Shown in pieces: positions 54,218-64,000 of a stretch of 64,000 bases of DNA. The stretch spans positions 124,001 to 188,000 of the forward strand of contig JAADJZ010000020.1 in the NCBI GenBank assembly GCA_011032825.1, read 5' to 3'. The position numbers and the translations under genes are program-made. The first letter of the stretch is position 1. Every line of letters starts with the position of its first letter. The notes under the pieces are model-generated. The model ran no database searches. It had not been told where the DNA came from and saw only the letters and a program-made list of their open reading frames with translations. Origin of the DNA: Massariosphaeria phaeospora (taxonomy: Eukaryota; Ascomycota; Dothideomycetes; Pleosporales).

Positions 54218-57200
54218 GGTTGCAAACCCGTCAGGCGTATATGGATGATAGCGATAGCAGCCAGTGACTCCAGTGTTTCTGGTACGGCAGCGCCGCCGAT
54301 GGAGCTCGAGGAGAATTGGGGCGGTTACTTACGGCAGCCTGGGAGTGGACGTTGGGAGTATGGATAGAGCAATATATGACAGTAAGCAAGGCACAATCGG
54401 CCGCGCAGAGAGGGTGGTTGAGGGTGGTTGTGGATGAGATCCGAGTTGCAGCGGGTTTGGGGCAGGCGCGGGGGGTGATATCTGGTCGGCCCAGTATTGC
54501 GCGCCGTGGGCGGGAATGGAGTGGCCCACACGTAGCCAAGGCAAGCACGCAGCAGTTCGCAGACGGTCAATGGATGTGTGGTGTGTGTGTGTGTGTGGGC
54601 GTGTGCACGGCGACGAGCAGGAAGTGCAGGATATGTAGAGACCCAAGGGCTGCACGAAGCGCAGCGGAGGCGTTTTGATGGCGGACGGCGGACGCAGAGC
54701 TGCAGCGGGCCGTCGCTCTACGCATGCAAAGGATTGCACCTCACCCCAGCTAGCATACTACGGACGAGGGCGCCAGCAGCAGCAGCAGCAGGTGTCAGGG
54801 CAATGCCAGTCGACGGCCGCAAGTGCCACGCCTGCGCCTCTGACAGCTGGGGGGGAGGGGGGAGCTTAAGGTTTGGCCGGTGGCCTCTGTGACCGCATCT
54901 GGCCTGGCTGCGCTGGACATGGATGAGGAGACGATGCTGGGACGGAGAGGAAGCAGAGGAGGGAGCCTGCCACCGTCATTGCGTCTGCGTCTGTGCCGCC
55001 GCCGAAGCAGCAGCAGCAGCACTGGGCAGCACTTGAGGCACGAGCAGGCCCGGCTCGCAGGCAGTCGTCTGGGGCCAGCCGCGGCGCTGGGTGGCCGGCG
55101 CCGGTCGAGGTGGAGGGGGAGGGTGAGGGTGAGGCTGCGCGCTGTGCATGTTCCCAGGGGGCGCTCGACGGTCCACCTTGCAATTGTCCGATCAGCGGCG
55201 GAGGAGGAGGGCGAGAGAGCCAGGCAGCGAGAGCGAGCCAGCGGCGCCATCGGCGAGCCACCACCACGACGGCGCTGCTCTCCAGTCTCCAGGCCAGGCT
55301 GCCAGCCTCGACGCCGCACGCCGCCGCGGGTCTGCTCTGCTGCACACGTCTCGATGCAGGAGCGTGCAGGGCCGGCCGTCTGCCCTTCGCCCGTTTCGGC
55401 GCCCACCTGTTCACTGGCCGCCGCCCATCCCCAGCTGCTCTGCTGCTGCACCTCATCTGCACGGCCCGGGCGCGCACGCCCACACGACGCTGTAGCTCCC
55501 ACACGCTCACCGCCGCATCGACCTGTCAAACGTCCCCTCAAGGCCCCGGCCTCTAACCGGCGCGGTGGCGGCCGATAGACGAGCAAGCAGATTAACTCCC
55601 CCGCTCTCTGCGCTTCACGAGCCCCCCAAACAGGCAGTCGACCACTCCAGCACGCCCGCCCCGACCGGCACTCTCCCCGCGGCCCTGCCCTGCCTCGTCT
55701 GTTTCTGTTTCGGCGTCTGTTTCGAGTCTCTGTTTCGAGGCCGGCCGCCTTACTCGCGTCCTCGCTGGGCCCTCGACGTCTGGTGCTCTCGACCTGCTGG
55801 ACTCGAGACAAGCCGCCACTACGTGTGCCACACCCGGGGCGCGAGCGCTGGGAACACAGGCACCCCCGCTTACCACGACTTCTACCAGGGACCGGTCGCA
55901 CGGGACTATGATACTTGCTCTATGGACAGGGAGTGCAGAGCTATTGGAGCAGTGAGCACAGCGCCCGCTGGCCAGAGAGGCTGCCATCTCGGAGCGGCAA
56001 CGGTTGCGCGAACCACATAGGGTGCATCCAGCTCCATTGCGGGACTCCGGCGGCAATCCGACTCTGGGGGATGCTGTGGCACTGGGCCACGGTGACGGAG
56101 CCAGACGTCCAGCAGAGGCACCAATGCCTGGGACGGCTGCCGCAGGCCAAACCGGGCTGACGGCGAGACAAGACGACGCTGCAGACGCTGCGTACAAAGG
56201 CTTCCGGTACCCGTCATCGAGTCGTCGCGCGCAGAAGCGGCCTAGGTCGACCGTCGAGCATGGCGGCAAGAGGAGGAGGCGTCGAGCCGGTGGTGCAGAC
56301 CTGGCGATATCGACAGCCGGCGTGCTCTGCTGCACTTTGATACCGGTGATCGGCAGCGGCATGCGTCCGCGACCACGAGCAGGAAAGAGGAGCAACCAGC
56401 GGACCCTGGAAACCCGGTGAGCCTTCGTTTGACTCGTGCAGAAGCTCCCAGACAACGAGCAAAGGCACTGCGAGCATGCAACTCGGGCCGGCCCAAGCTC
56501 ACAGGCTCCATTGCGACTATCGTTTGAGGAGTCGAGCGGTCGAGTCGTGGCGGCGTGAGGCGCAGGTGGTGGACCAAGGGCCGCGACACGTGCGCCGCGA
56601 ACAACGGCGGGTGCTGGGCGTGCGGAACACGGCACAGAGGGCCCCGTGAGTGGACGGCGCCCCTTTTGCGGCCGCTGTTGACAGCTCACTGACACCGGCC
56701 TGGTGTGCGCGTGGATATGCTGCCGGACACTGGAGGGGGGGAGAGGGGAGGTTGGAACAGACGTGTGATTGGCGCTGGGGTCCGCCGCGCCAGGGCCGCG
56801 ATCGACGCTCGAAATATCCCCCGTAGCCGGCAGATCAAACCTCACCAGCCCATCCCAGAAGACGCCTGCGCGCCGTCGTCTCGTGCCGCGATGCTTTGTT
56901 TTGTCTCGACCCACCCGCGATCACCGCGGTCCGCCAGAGCAGTGCTGGAAACATGCAGCCTAGCCTGCTCCCTGCGCTCGGCACGGGCCTGGTGTCGCGA
57001 GGGCGGCCGCACACAGCACGCATCGCTGGCACCTCTGCCCGCGCAAGCACCACGATAGCCATCGTCATCGCCGCGCCTCGCTCCTCGCCTGATCGGATCC
57101 GACTCGACCCCAGATCCGCCCAGCGCTCCTGCTCGGCAGGCCTGCCGGCGGCGCAGCCATGGCAGTCTCCGCAATATCAGGGTGGGATGCGTGGCATGCC

Positions 57201-57640
57201 CGCCAGCCAACCGTGTGCACCGACAGCGATGGCTGTCTTGGCTGCATCTTGACCGCGCGAATAGGCTCCGTACTACTGGTGCTCGCCGCTGTTCCCTGCC
57301 GGGATAATGGTCGTCGACCTTGTTCGGCCCTGCGATCGCGAGCCAGATCCCGGTCTCGAGGATGAACCTCTCTCCCGGAACCCGTCGTAGTCGAGCCCCG
57401 CCGACAGCCCAGCAAACCTGTCAAAGCCTCGTACAAACTGCGATGCGACTGTGCGGAAGCAATGCGAAGTGCGACAAGGTTGCACAGCAGCGCCGACCGC
57501 CTGACAGTCCCGTCACTCTCTCTCGTAGCCAGCCAGCAGTTCGCTGCTGCGTCGGCCAAGATCTTTACCCTTTGCGCCATCAATCTCACAGGGGCTGTCA
57601 ATCACTGTAGCGTCATATCGTCGGGCGCCTAGTGGGCCAT
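54218..57640. other. GC-rich 3.4-kb stretch upstream of the homeodomain gene
   Basis: Markedly GC-rich, with CAG/AGC triplet runs (about 54774-54792 and 55004-55021) and a GT run (about 54577-54598). Mutually overlapping frames of up to 440 codons occur on both strands. They are Arg/Pro/Ala/Ser-rich, have no domains, begin and end erratically and shadow each other, so I read them as a composition effect. The position suggests a long promoter/leader of the homeodomain gene or a non-coding transcript. Confidence 0.5.
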
Positions 57641-60600
57641 GGCATCACCCGGACCGGTCGCAGCTCAATATAGAGCCGGATGGCAGCGATCGCACCGCCA
57701 TGCATTGTACCGAAACACCATGTCGCCCATGAACGAAACGGGAGAACACTGCGCCGACGAGCAGTGCTGCATGCTCGACAATCACCAACTTATAGTGGGG
57801 ACGGCCCTTGCCTCGATAACCGTCTCCTGCTCTGGCGGCTTGATCCCAGTCCCGGGTCCAAAGTCTGTGACTGGTGCTGTCATACCAAGATTAGAGCCAT
57901 CTAGTGTTCAACGCAACCCTCGAATTGGTTTCATACCCCATCGCTGTACGTCTGTCTTGTGTCCGCTGGCGTCTTCCCACCCGCTTGATATCGGGCCCAC
58001 CCTGCTCGATCTGACGCTTTTAGCAGCCGTCACCACGCCTAACTACCGTCTCGGCATCCTGACCGGGTTCATAAGTTGCGACAACTGGGGTAATTAACCT
58101 ACTCGGCAGAATATCGCCATATGGTTTGTCCCAGAGACCGCACAGTCGCGTCGGCGCCAAAAGTCGAGAACCTACGTTGCGCTAGTCGTGGGAGGCGGAC
58201 ACAACACCGTCTTCCGTGAGCTGTATCGTTTCACCGTCACATTACTACTCTTTGCATTGCAAATGTGGCGTCGCGTCAGCCCATCGCCATCACCGAGGTC
58301 AAGTTGCAACCACTCATGTTAGAAACAGGTCCATGAAGCGAAGAAACTCGAGAAACATGAGTGGATCACGACGGCTAGACGAGAATTATAGTAACGCGAC
58401 TCCGGTGACATCTGTGGCACTGGAAGGGCACCATTACAATCGCGATGCCGAGAGAGCGGGTGTGTGAAGCGTTACCCGACAGCTTGTATCACCAGCCAAT
58501 GCACTCCAGGGTCCTCCTCGAGTCGGTGAGGGGTTTCTTTCCGTCCCTCGAAACCGGTGCACACGGAATGACAGCAGCTTGCAGATTTCCGATCTTTCCC
58601 GATTCCCATTTCCAGCACATAGATTATCTACTAATGCAAATAGGCAGAATCATGTTGATGGTTCACGGCAGCCAGATCACCCGGTATCTGGAACGGCCAG
58701 ATTCTTGACCATGTAGAACCATGCTATCGGCCAACGATTGTAGCATACTGAACGTCTCCGCAAGCTCTGCGCTGCTTTTGTCCCGTAAGGAAGGAAACCA
58801 CGAGCATACGTACGCGAAAAGAGCAGTATTGAGTCGCCATTAAAAGTGTCAGTTTTGCTCCGACCTTGGCCGGCATCGCTGTACCAAGTGTTTGGCGTCT
58901 GGATCTACGCCGGGTCACGAGTCGACCACGTTCTTGTTGCTCACGTTTCGCCCGTCAGGTTTAGAATTCCGACCTAGCTGTAAGAAAGGAACGATTCCGC
59001 CTGTTCTATCACACTGGACCACTCCAGCGTCCTTCAATCATTATTCCTCCGTGGATCTAGTATGCTTGATATGAAAAAATATCCCCGACGTCGAGTCTCC
59101 GATCCAACTTAACCACTAATCTCGCTCATATCTTCCGACTGATTGCGTCGCGACGTGCTTTGCTGTTAGTGGTGCATATATCCATCGCTACGCTAGTACA
59201 TGCAGAGGGAACCTTAAATGCCACGAGCGAACATCTCCGAGCGAGATGTGTTTTGATACACTATCGTCGCTGTAGTGACCTTCTGAGCCAGCAAGGATTG
59301 GCAATGCCACTTGGCCCCAACGTGGTAGCTCTATGCACCTTCTCGGTAGTCTCCATCCCTCGCAAGTCGAAGTCGTCCAACAACGACAAAGCTGCCGTAC
59401 AATAGCGTGGGTTGTCCCAGACCGGGAACGAGTGTTCTATGAGCAAACATAACGCAAGTAATCTCATGGCGGACATAACACACATCTGGATCTTAGACCA
59501 TCAACGTGTAGATCAAATACAAGCGTGACGCAGTGCATCTTGGCAAAGCAGCATCCGACGGCCCTGCCACCAATTGAAGCTTTCCCTTCAGTGTTAGTTC
59601 GCCCAAGTCGACTCCGCAAGCCGCTGCTTAGCCCTTGGAAACCATCTCAACCAATCGATCTACTCAAATCAGATCTCGAAGGTTCGTCCGGCGACCTGGA
59701 ATTTTCTAGTTCGGCTCAAGTTGGTCGACGATTGTCTGCGCCGTTGTGCCCTTGCAGAAGGTGAGAGGATCGCACTGTCTGACGTAATCTCGGTGCCATG
59801 TCGGCCACGTCATATCCCTAATGGTGGCTGTGTTCATGCGCTTGGGCATGCCGCCCACCTGATTTATAGCTCCGTTTGGATATCAAGTCGCCGTCCTCTC
59901 CTATATCGATCTTCGAGGCCGAAGAGATACTCGTGAGGACCGTGCATTCTGGAGGACCCAACAGGGCCTTACATTCGGCTGATCGCAAGACAGCAGTCCT
60001 CCGTTCTATATCCGCTGAGGCCGTTTGTAGGCGACTGCTAAGAAATTCCGGGTGTTGAGGTTAGAATCTAGTACAAATGTCGAGCACGGATACGGGCCGA
60101 TCGCAATCTCGTGGGGGAGATCTACAGTAGCCGACACTTGCTTGTTCGAGTCTTGCCTCGCTCGCCCAGGTTCCGAACGCGTGAGTGCGGCCCAGACTAG
60201 GCTCCCTCCCCCAGATGGCTAGTCCAAACAGATACTAGACTCGACCCAACTCGCACGACGCAGCCTATCCGGTCCTGTTCGTGGGGAGGTAGAGCCGACG
60301 CACCACGACGACTGCGCCTCCAATTGGAAAAGGGGGGAACGCCTACAGCGCTGCCTCTGACTTGCGTGTTTATAGGTGCCAGATGTCGAACTAGTGCCTC
60401 GCAGGAACTCACAGCCTAGAGGTTCGCTATGGTAACGTTGAGGTGCCATCGTCCCTCTTCTTGAATCACAACTCCGAAACCGCTCTGTCTAGTCTGCTCT
60501 AAGTGGTTCGGTCGGCCGAGGCTATGATGTTTCTTTAGGGGCCTAGTGAGAGTTGCTCATGCACATCTCCATCGCGTGTTCCTCCCACGTTCGATGCATT

Positions 60601-61949
60601 CGTTGACGTCTCTAGCGATCGGCTGTCTACTTCTTTACGTATCCCTGCCCTGTCACGGCGAAAAACAAAACGTTCTCCGCCATTGCGTAGCCACGACTAG
60701 TGGACTGCCAAAGCCTGTCTTGGCATGCCTGACAGGCCCGAGGCTGACGAATCTTCCCCTCACGGTTGGTCGGATCTAAACACGTATTTCAAATATCTGC
60801 TCTCTCAGACTACTTGCAGACATGTGGCGCACCACTTTCTATTCCCCTAGCCTGTTGAGCCGATCTGGTGTTGGGATTGCCTCGTGGCTACTGACAGCCA
60901 CATGCAGCTGCCAGGCGCCCTCCGAAAGTCTAATTGCGTTCGTTCTCTTCGTCAGACGGCCAAAGAGATTGCGTTGGTGGCTTTTGCAAGACCTGTTCCT
61001 TTAACTGAATAGAGCCTGGCTAACGAAGAACAGGGGGTCTATGCCTCCCTAGGTACGTGTCGACAATCGCTCAGGTAGTTGGTACTCAGATGGAACCGTT
61101 TCGTTCAAGAGTATGAACCTAAACACGTGTGAAGATCTACCCCCAGATCTCTACGAGCGCAAAACACATCAGTTTATTCCCAGAAACACCGCGAAATTTT
61201 ACACCCGCTTATCGATTATACCGCATCAAGCTGTTGTCGAAGCACTTACATCCGTGGGTGTAGTGATTGCGTCGATGGATGCTTCTGTGCATATGCATTG
61301 CCTCTGAGTCGCTCACTCAGCGCCCAGTTATGGCGTCTTCGGCATGGTTTCTCTATTCCAACATATGCAGACTAGTTCTGACAACCTTCACTTGTCGATC
61401 ACTACTACTATATGCTTTTTGCCGGACGGAACCTCCAACAGGCCTATCACGATCTGAAGGCATGAAGAATGATCCATCCGTCTTGAATCGTTCACGCATG
61501 AATCATCTACACCGTACCAGGTCCGGAAGTAGTCACTGCCGCATACAGGGTGCATCTTTCCGGGGCTAGGTTTCTGATTGTGGATTCACAGCATGATGTC
61601 TTTCGCTGTCCAGTCTGGAGGTCGGTAGTTGTGGGAGATTCCTTGAAGGAGTTCGTAGTCCTGCGCAGATTTCCAGCTGCACGACATTTCTCGAAACACT
61701 GTACGGGGATGGTTGTTTTTATAATAACACTACGATCACGCTGCACGAGCCATCGCACTGTCTTGCAAAATATTTGGTCCCGATCACGGAATGTAGATGT
61801 CGACTTGCAGAAAATCGACTCATGAACATGGACTCTGGATCCTTTTCGTCTCTGCTGCCATCTTCGGATGACTTCTATAATTTTAGATCCGACTTCGAGG
61901 ACTTTGCACACAGCCTCGTAGGACCGACACACATTTGAAGTGTGTTGAC
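57641..61949. other. 4.3-kb gene-free region
   Basis: Average composition and short frames only. I see no recognisable domain, long repeat, RIP-type AT skew or RNA. A 141-codon minus-strand frame (61932-61507) starts from GTG and has no known family. Confidence 0.5.
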
Positions 61950-62033
61950 TTCATTTTAGCCACAAATGGGGTTTCGCACATGCAGGGGTGACTGGTGGTT
62001 TGTTTGTACTGCTGAGCTGAGGAAGATTCGCCG

Positions 62034-62260
62034 CGAGAGGTTCTCCTCCGCATTAACGGCAGTTCTCTAGGCTTTGTTTTAGAGGACGGCAGCTCGGCAT
62101 CGAAGGGGCTGCTCGGAGTTTCTTTATTCTATGGGTTTGGTTGACCTCCACGAGACGTTCTCCTCCCCATAAGTTGAAACTCTTCCGGTTTTACTTTAGA
62201 GTACACCAGCGCGACATAGAATATCGTCTGTGGACGTTGCTTCGTCGCATAGCCAGGCAA
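62034..62260. repeat. Diverged tandem duplication, period 117 bp
   Basis: Two adjacent units begin CGAGAGGTTCTCCTCC (62034) and CGAGACGTTCTCCTCC (62151). They stay alignable through TTTTAGAG and CGGCATCGAA / CGACATAGAA. The period, 117 bp, is 39 codons. On the minus strand both units read a similar peptide: KTKPRELPLMRRRTSRGES and KVKPEEFQLMGRRTSRGGQ. This suggests a decayed protein-coding repeat. Confidence 0.65.
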
Positions 62261-62780
62261 CTAAACCTCGATTTTCCGTAGTCGAAGCTCTGCGTCCTCG
62301 ACCAAAGCTGCGCAACGGCATGCGCTGAGCGTCATGTTTTCTTTTGGTCAGACTGTTCTCTCTGCCGTGTAGGGCAAAAGACGGTAGGTAGTAGTATCGG
62401 TTCTTGATATCCAGGTCTTTCGCCAGTCACATCAAACCAATTTGAGTAGGATTGGTTCTAGAGGTTCGCGCACTAGACAGACATGGCTTGGTGTTTTCGG
62501 TCTTTTTTACCGCTAGAGGAGGACTCGCACCATAACTACAGTGACTTCGAACTTGAGCTGGAAGATTGAGGTTGGAGGCACATTCTGTGGTACAAAGTGT
62601 GTTCTTGTTCAGACTGCACACGACATACACCAAAACTCCAAACTTTTGGAGACAGGCAGTCCATGTAGGTCGTATTCTGTGACTTTTAGAGACTGCCTCG
62701 ATGAAAGAGTGGTGTTGTGTTGTGAGAAGGAGCATCTACCATTCCCAGGTCCTTTATATCGTCTTTGACTCCGACTTTTG

Positions 62781-63095
62781 GTGCGCGTCCATGTAACGCA
62801 ACACATCCTTTTTCAAACTCTTTCGCGTTCTGCGGTCTTCTTACTCCATCGCCCGTTTCCATCGCATATTTATTCCCGCTCTTTCTCCCACCATGGGACC
62901 CTCATGTAATCGATTCTAAAGTCCCCAGACTCTCAGTGCGCGTCCATGAAAGTGTCCGAGTTGCTTTTTATAACTTTCCGCGTTCCGTGGTCCTGCTTCA
63001 TAGATGCGTACTGCGTCTGTTTTGTTCGCGCCTCTTTCTCCCACCATGGCATCTTGATGTAATCGTTTTTAAAGTTCTTGAACTTGTATCGATAT
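62781..63095. repeat. Diverged tandem duplication, period about 154 bp
   Basis: The unit starts GTGCGCGTCCATG at 62781 and again at 62936, and shares CTCTTTCTCCCACCATGG at 62879 and 63032 followed by TGATGTAATCG-like sequence. On the minus strand the second unit reads NDYIKMPWWEKEARTK and the first IDYMRVPWWEKERE before a stop. One copy is thus still an open frame (63172-62933) and the other is interrupted. Confidence 0.7.
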
Positions 63096-63453
63096 TCACG
63101 TTGGAGTTTTCCAGCAGCGCATAAACGGTGGCTCAGGCGAATTTTAGGTGTTGGAGCCGCCATTAGCTGCATCGGAATGAGTTTCTTTTGGATATGGGGA
63201 GAAGGCGAATGTGGGGAGAGGAGAAAGTGGGCGGGTGCTCATGTATTCGGATTTCTACCAGTTTAAAGTCCCATAGGTCAAACAGTTATAGAACACTCCA
63301 GTAAGTTCCTTTGAGACAGATCGCTGGTTTTCACCACAGTCAGGTCCAAAAACACATGTTGTTGGAGTTATTCGTTTTTCTTTCCGGCGCAGCGCCATAT
63401 AGTAGGCGTAATAGTTGTTTGAGTCTCAAGCTTGAAGTCATGAGGGGGACGGT

Positions 63454-63951
63454 TTACTTTTTGACAACCGCCACGCCGAAACATGGGTATATTCGCCTAA
63501 TGTTTTGTATAGAAAGGTACCCGAGAACCAACTGTATTCTTTCTCTCATACTCGTGACGATATTCCATCTTTTCATAGTCTGCGTGGAGACATGTTTGGT
63601 TGTCTTCCCATATTGTGTGCGTTGCCGGGTCGGGCGAAACATGACTCCAGGCATAGGTCAATTCTTTTGCTGCCGCGACAACATTCGTAGATGCTCTCAC
63701 GGTTTTATTTACTAGTTCGGGCGTGCGTGAGGAATTTGGTGAAGGTGTAACGGAGGAATCCACCGTGTCTGAATCAACCGTGCCTTTTTAATTGCTTCAG
63801 GGGCCTGCTTTGTATGCTGAGCCCTTTTCGTCTGGCGGTAAAATCTTGCAGACGCTCATAAAGAAGTCCTTGGAGCGATTTGTTCGGCTGTCTAGTCGTG
63901 CCTTTTCAGACTCTGGCGATGCATGATATACTGGGGTATTGGGTTTATTGC
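63454..63951 (-). pseudogene. Interrupted coding-like sequence at the right edge
   Basis: Unrecognised. From about 63951 the minus strand reads PNTPVYHASPESEKARLDSR and KDFFMSVCKILPPDEKGSAY, then meets TGA and TAA three codons apart (about 63790-63805). It continues in the same frame as VNKTVRASTNVVAAAKELTY, TIWEDNQTCLHADYEK and FYTKH before a stop. Amino-acid usage looks coding, but there are stops and no clear splice sites. It may be the 3' end of a gene or element beyond the window. Confidence 0.35.
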
Positions 63952-64000
63952 TTCAGTCGCCACATTGATGGGAGGCTTCGACTTTTTAGTCCGCTTTCCA

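Noticed and set aside
54795..56914. Overlapping minus-strand frames of 368 and 440 codons
   Set aside because: They overlap each other and plus-strand frames of similar length in very GC-rich DNA, with Arg/Ser/Pro/Ala-biased, domain-free translations.
1..64000. Biosynthetic gene cluster, prophage-like or CRISPR system
   Set aside because: Genes are unrelated housekeeping functions with fungal introns; no polyketide or peptide synthase, terpene cyclase, phage gene or spaced repeat array was seen.

Overview
The window looks like nuclear DNA of a filamentous ascomycete (Pezizomycotina), most likely a dothideomycete. The reasons are multi-exon genes with short GT-AG introns (mostly 46-120 nt), clear fungal families (LAG1 ceramide synthase, SHO1, septin AspA/Cdc11, dynactin RO10, PET191, PFA5-type palmitoyltransferase, fungal MYND proteins), and an AT-rich left edge with an inactivated pogo-like transposase that resembles repeat-induced point mutation (RIP). 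The class is an inference. I saw no rRNA, tRNA or CRISPR.

Layout. 1-1.4 kb: AT-rich relic with a decayed transposase. 1.4-21.6 kb: a gene-dense block with ceramide synthase, a BAX-inhibitor protein, osmosensor SHO1, dynactin subunit RO10, a vacuolar amino-acid transporter, mitoribosomal protein S16, NAD(P)H-hydrate epimerase, a MYND protein, a tentative signal-peptide/TM protein, a tyrosine phosphatase and a PQ-loop membrane protein with extraordinarily small 5' exons. 21.6-25.8 kb: gene-poor. 25.8-40 kb: septin, a PROPPIN (Hsv2/Atg18 family), dynein light intermediate chain, splicing factor IST3, a small secreted protein, a broken short-chain dehydrogenase, a short MYND paralogue, an acid lipase and PET191. 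40-54 kb: sparser, with two small cysteine-cluster proteins of one family, a DHYC palmitoyltransferase and a TALE homeodomain transcription factor. 54-64 kb: no convincing gene; a GC-rich stretch (54.2-57.6 kb) is followed by featureless sequence and then a zone (62-64 kb) of diverged tandem duplications with interrupted, coding-like frames on the minus strand.

The genes are ordinary single-copy housekeeping and membrane/trafficking genes, not an operon or biosynthetic cluster. Several are head-to-head with short shared promoters (RO10/transporter, S16/epimerase, dynein chain/IST3, lipase/PET191). Dynactin RO10 and the dynein light intermediate chain serve the same motor but lie 20 kb apart.

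Most notable: the PQ-loop gene has successive exons of 27, 18, 13, 1, 16 and 11 nt, so either a one-nucleotide exon or a nested twin intron (stwintron) is needed to recover the family sequence, and a later junction lacks a canonical acceptor. Exon joins were made by eye from splice motifs and phase, without transcript data.
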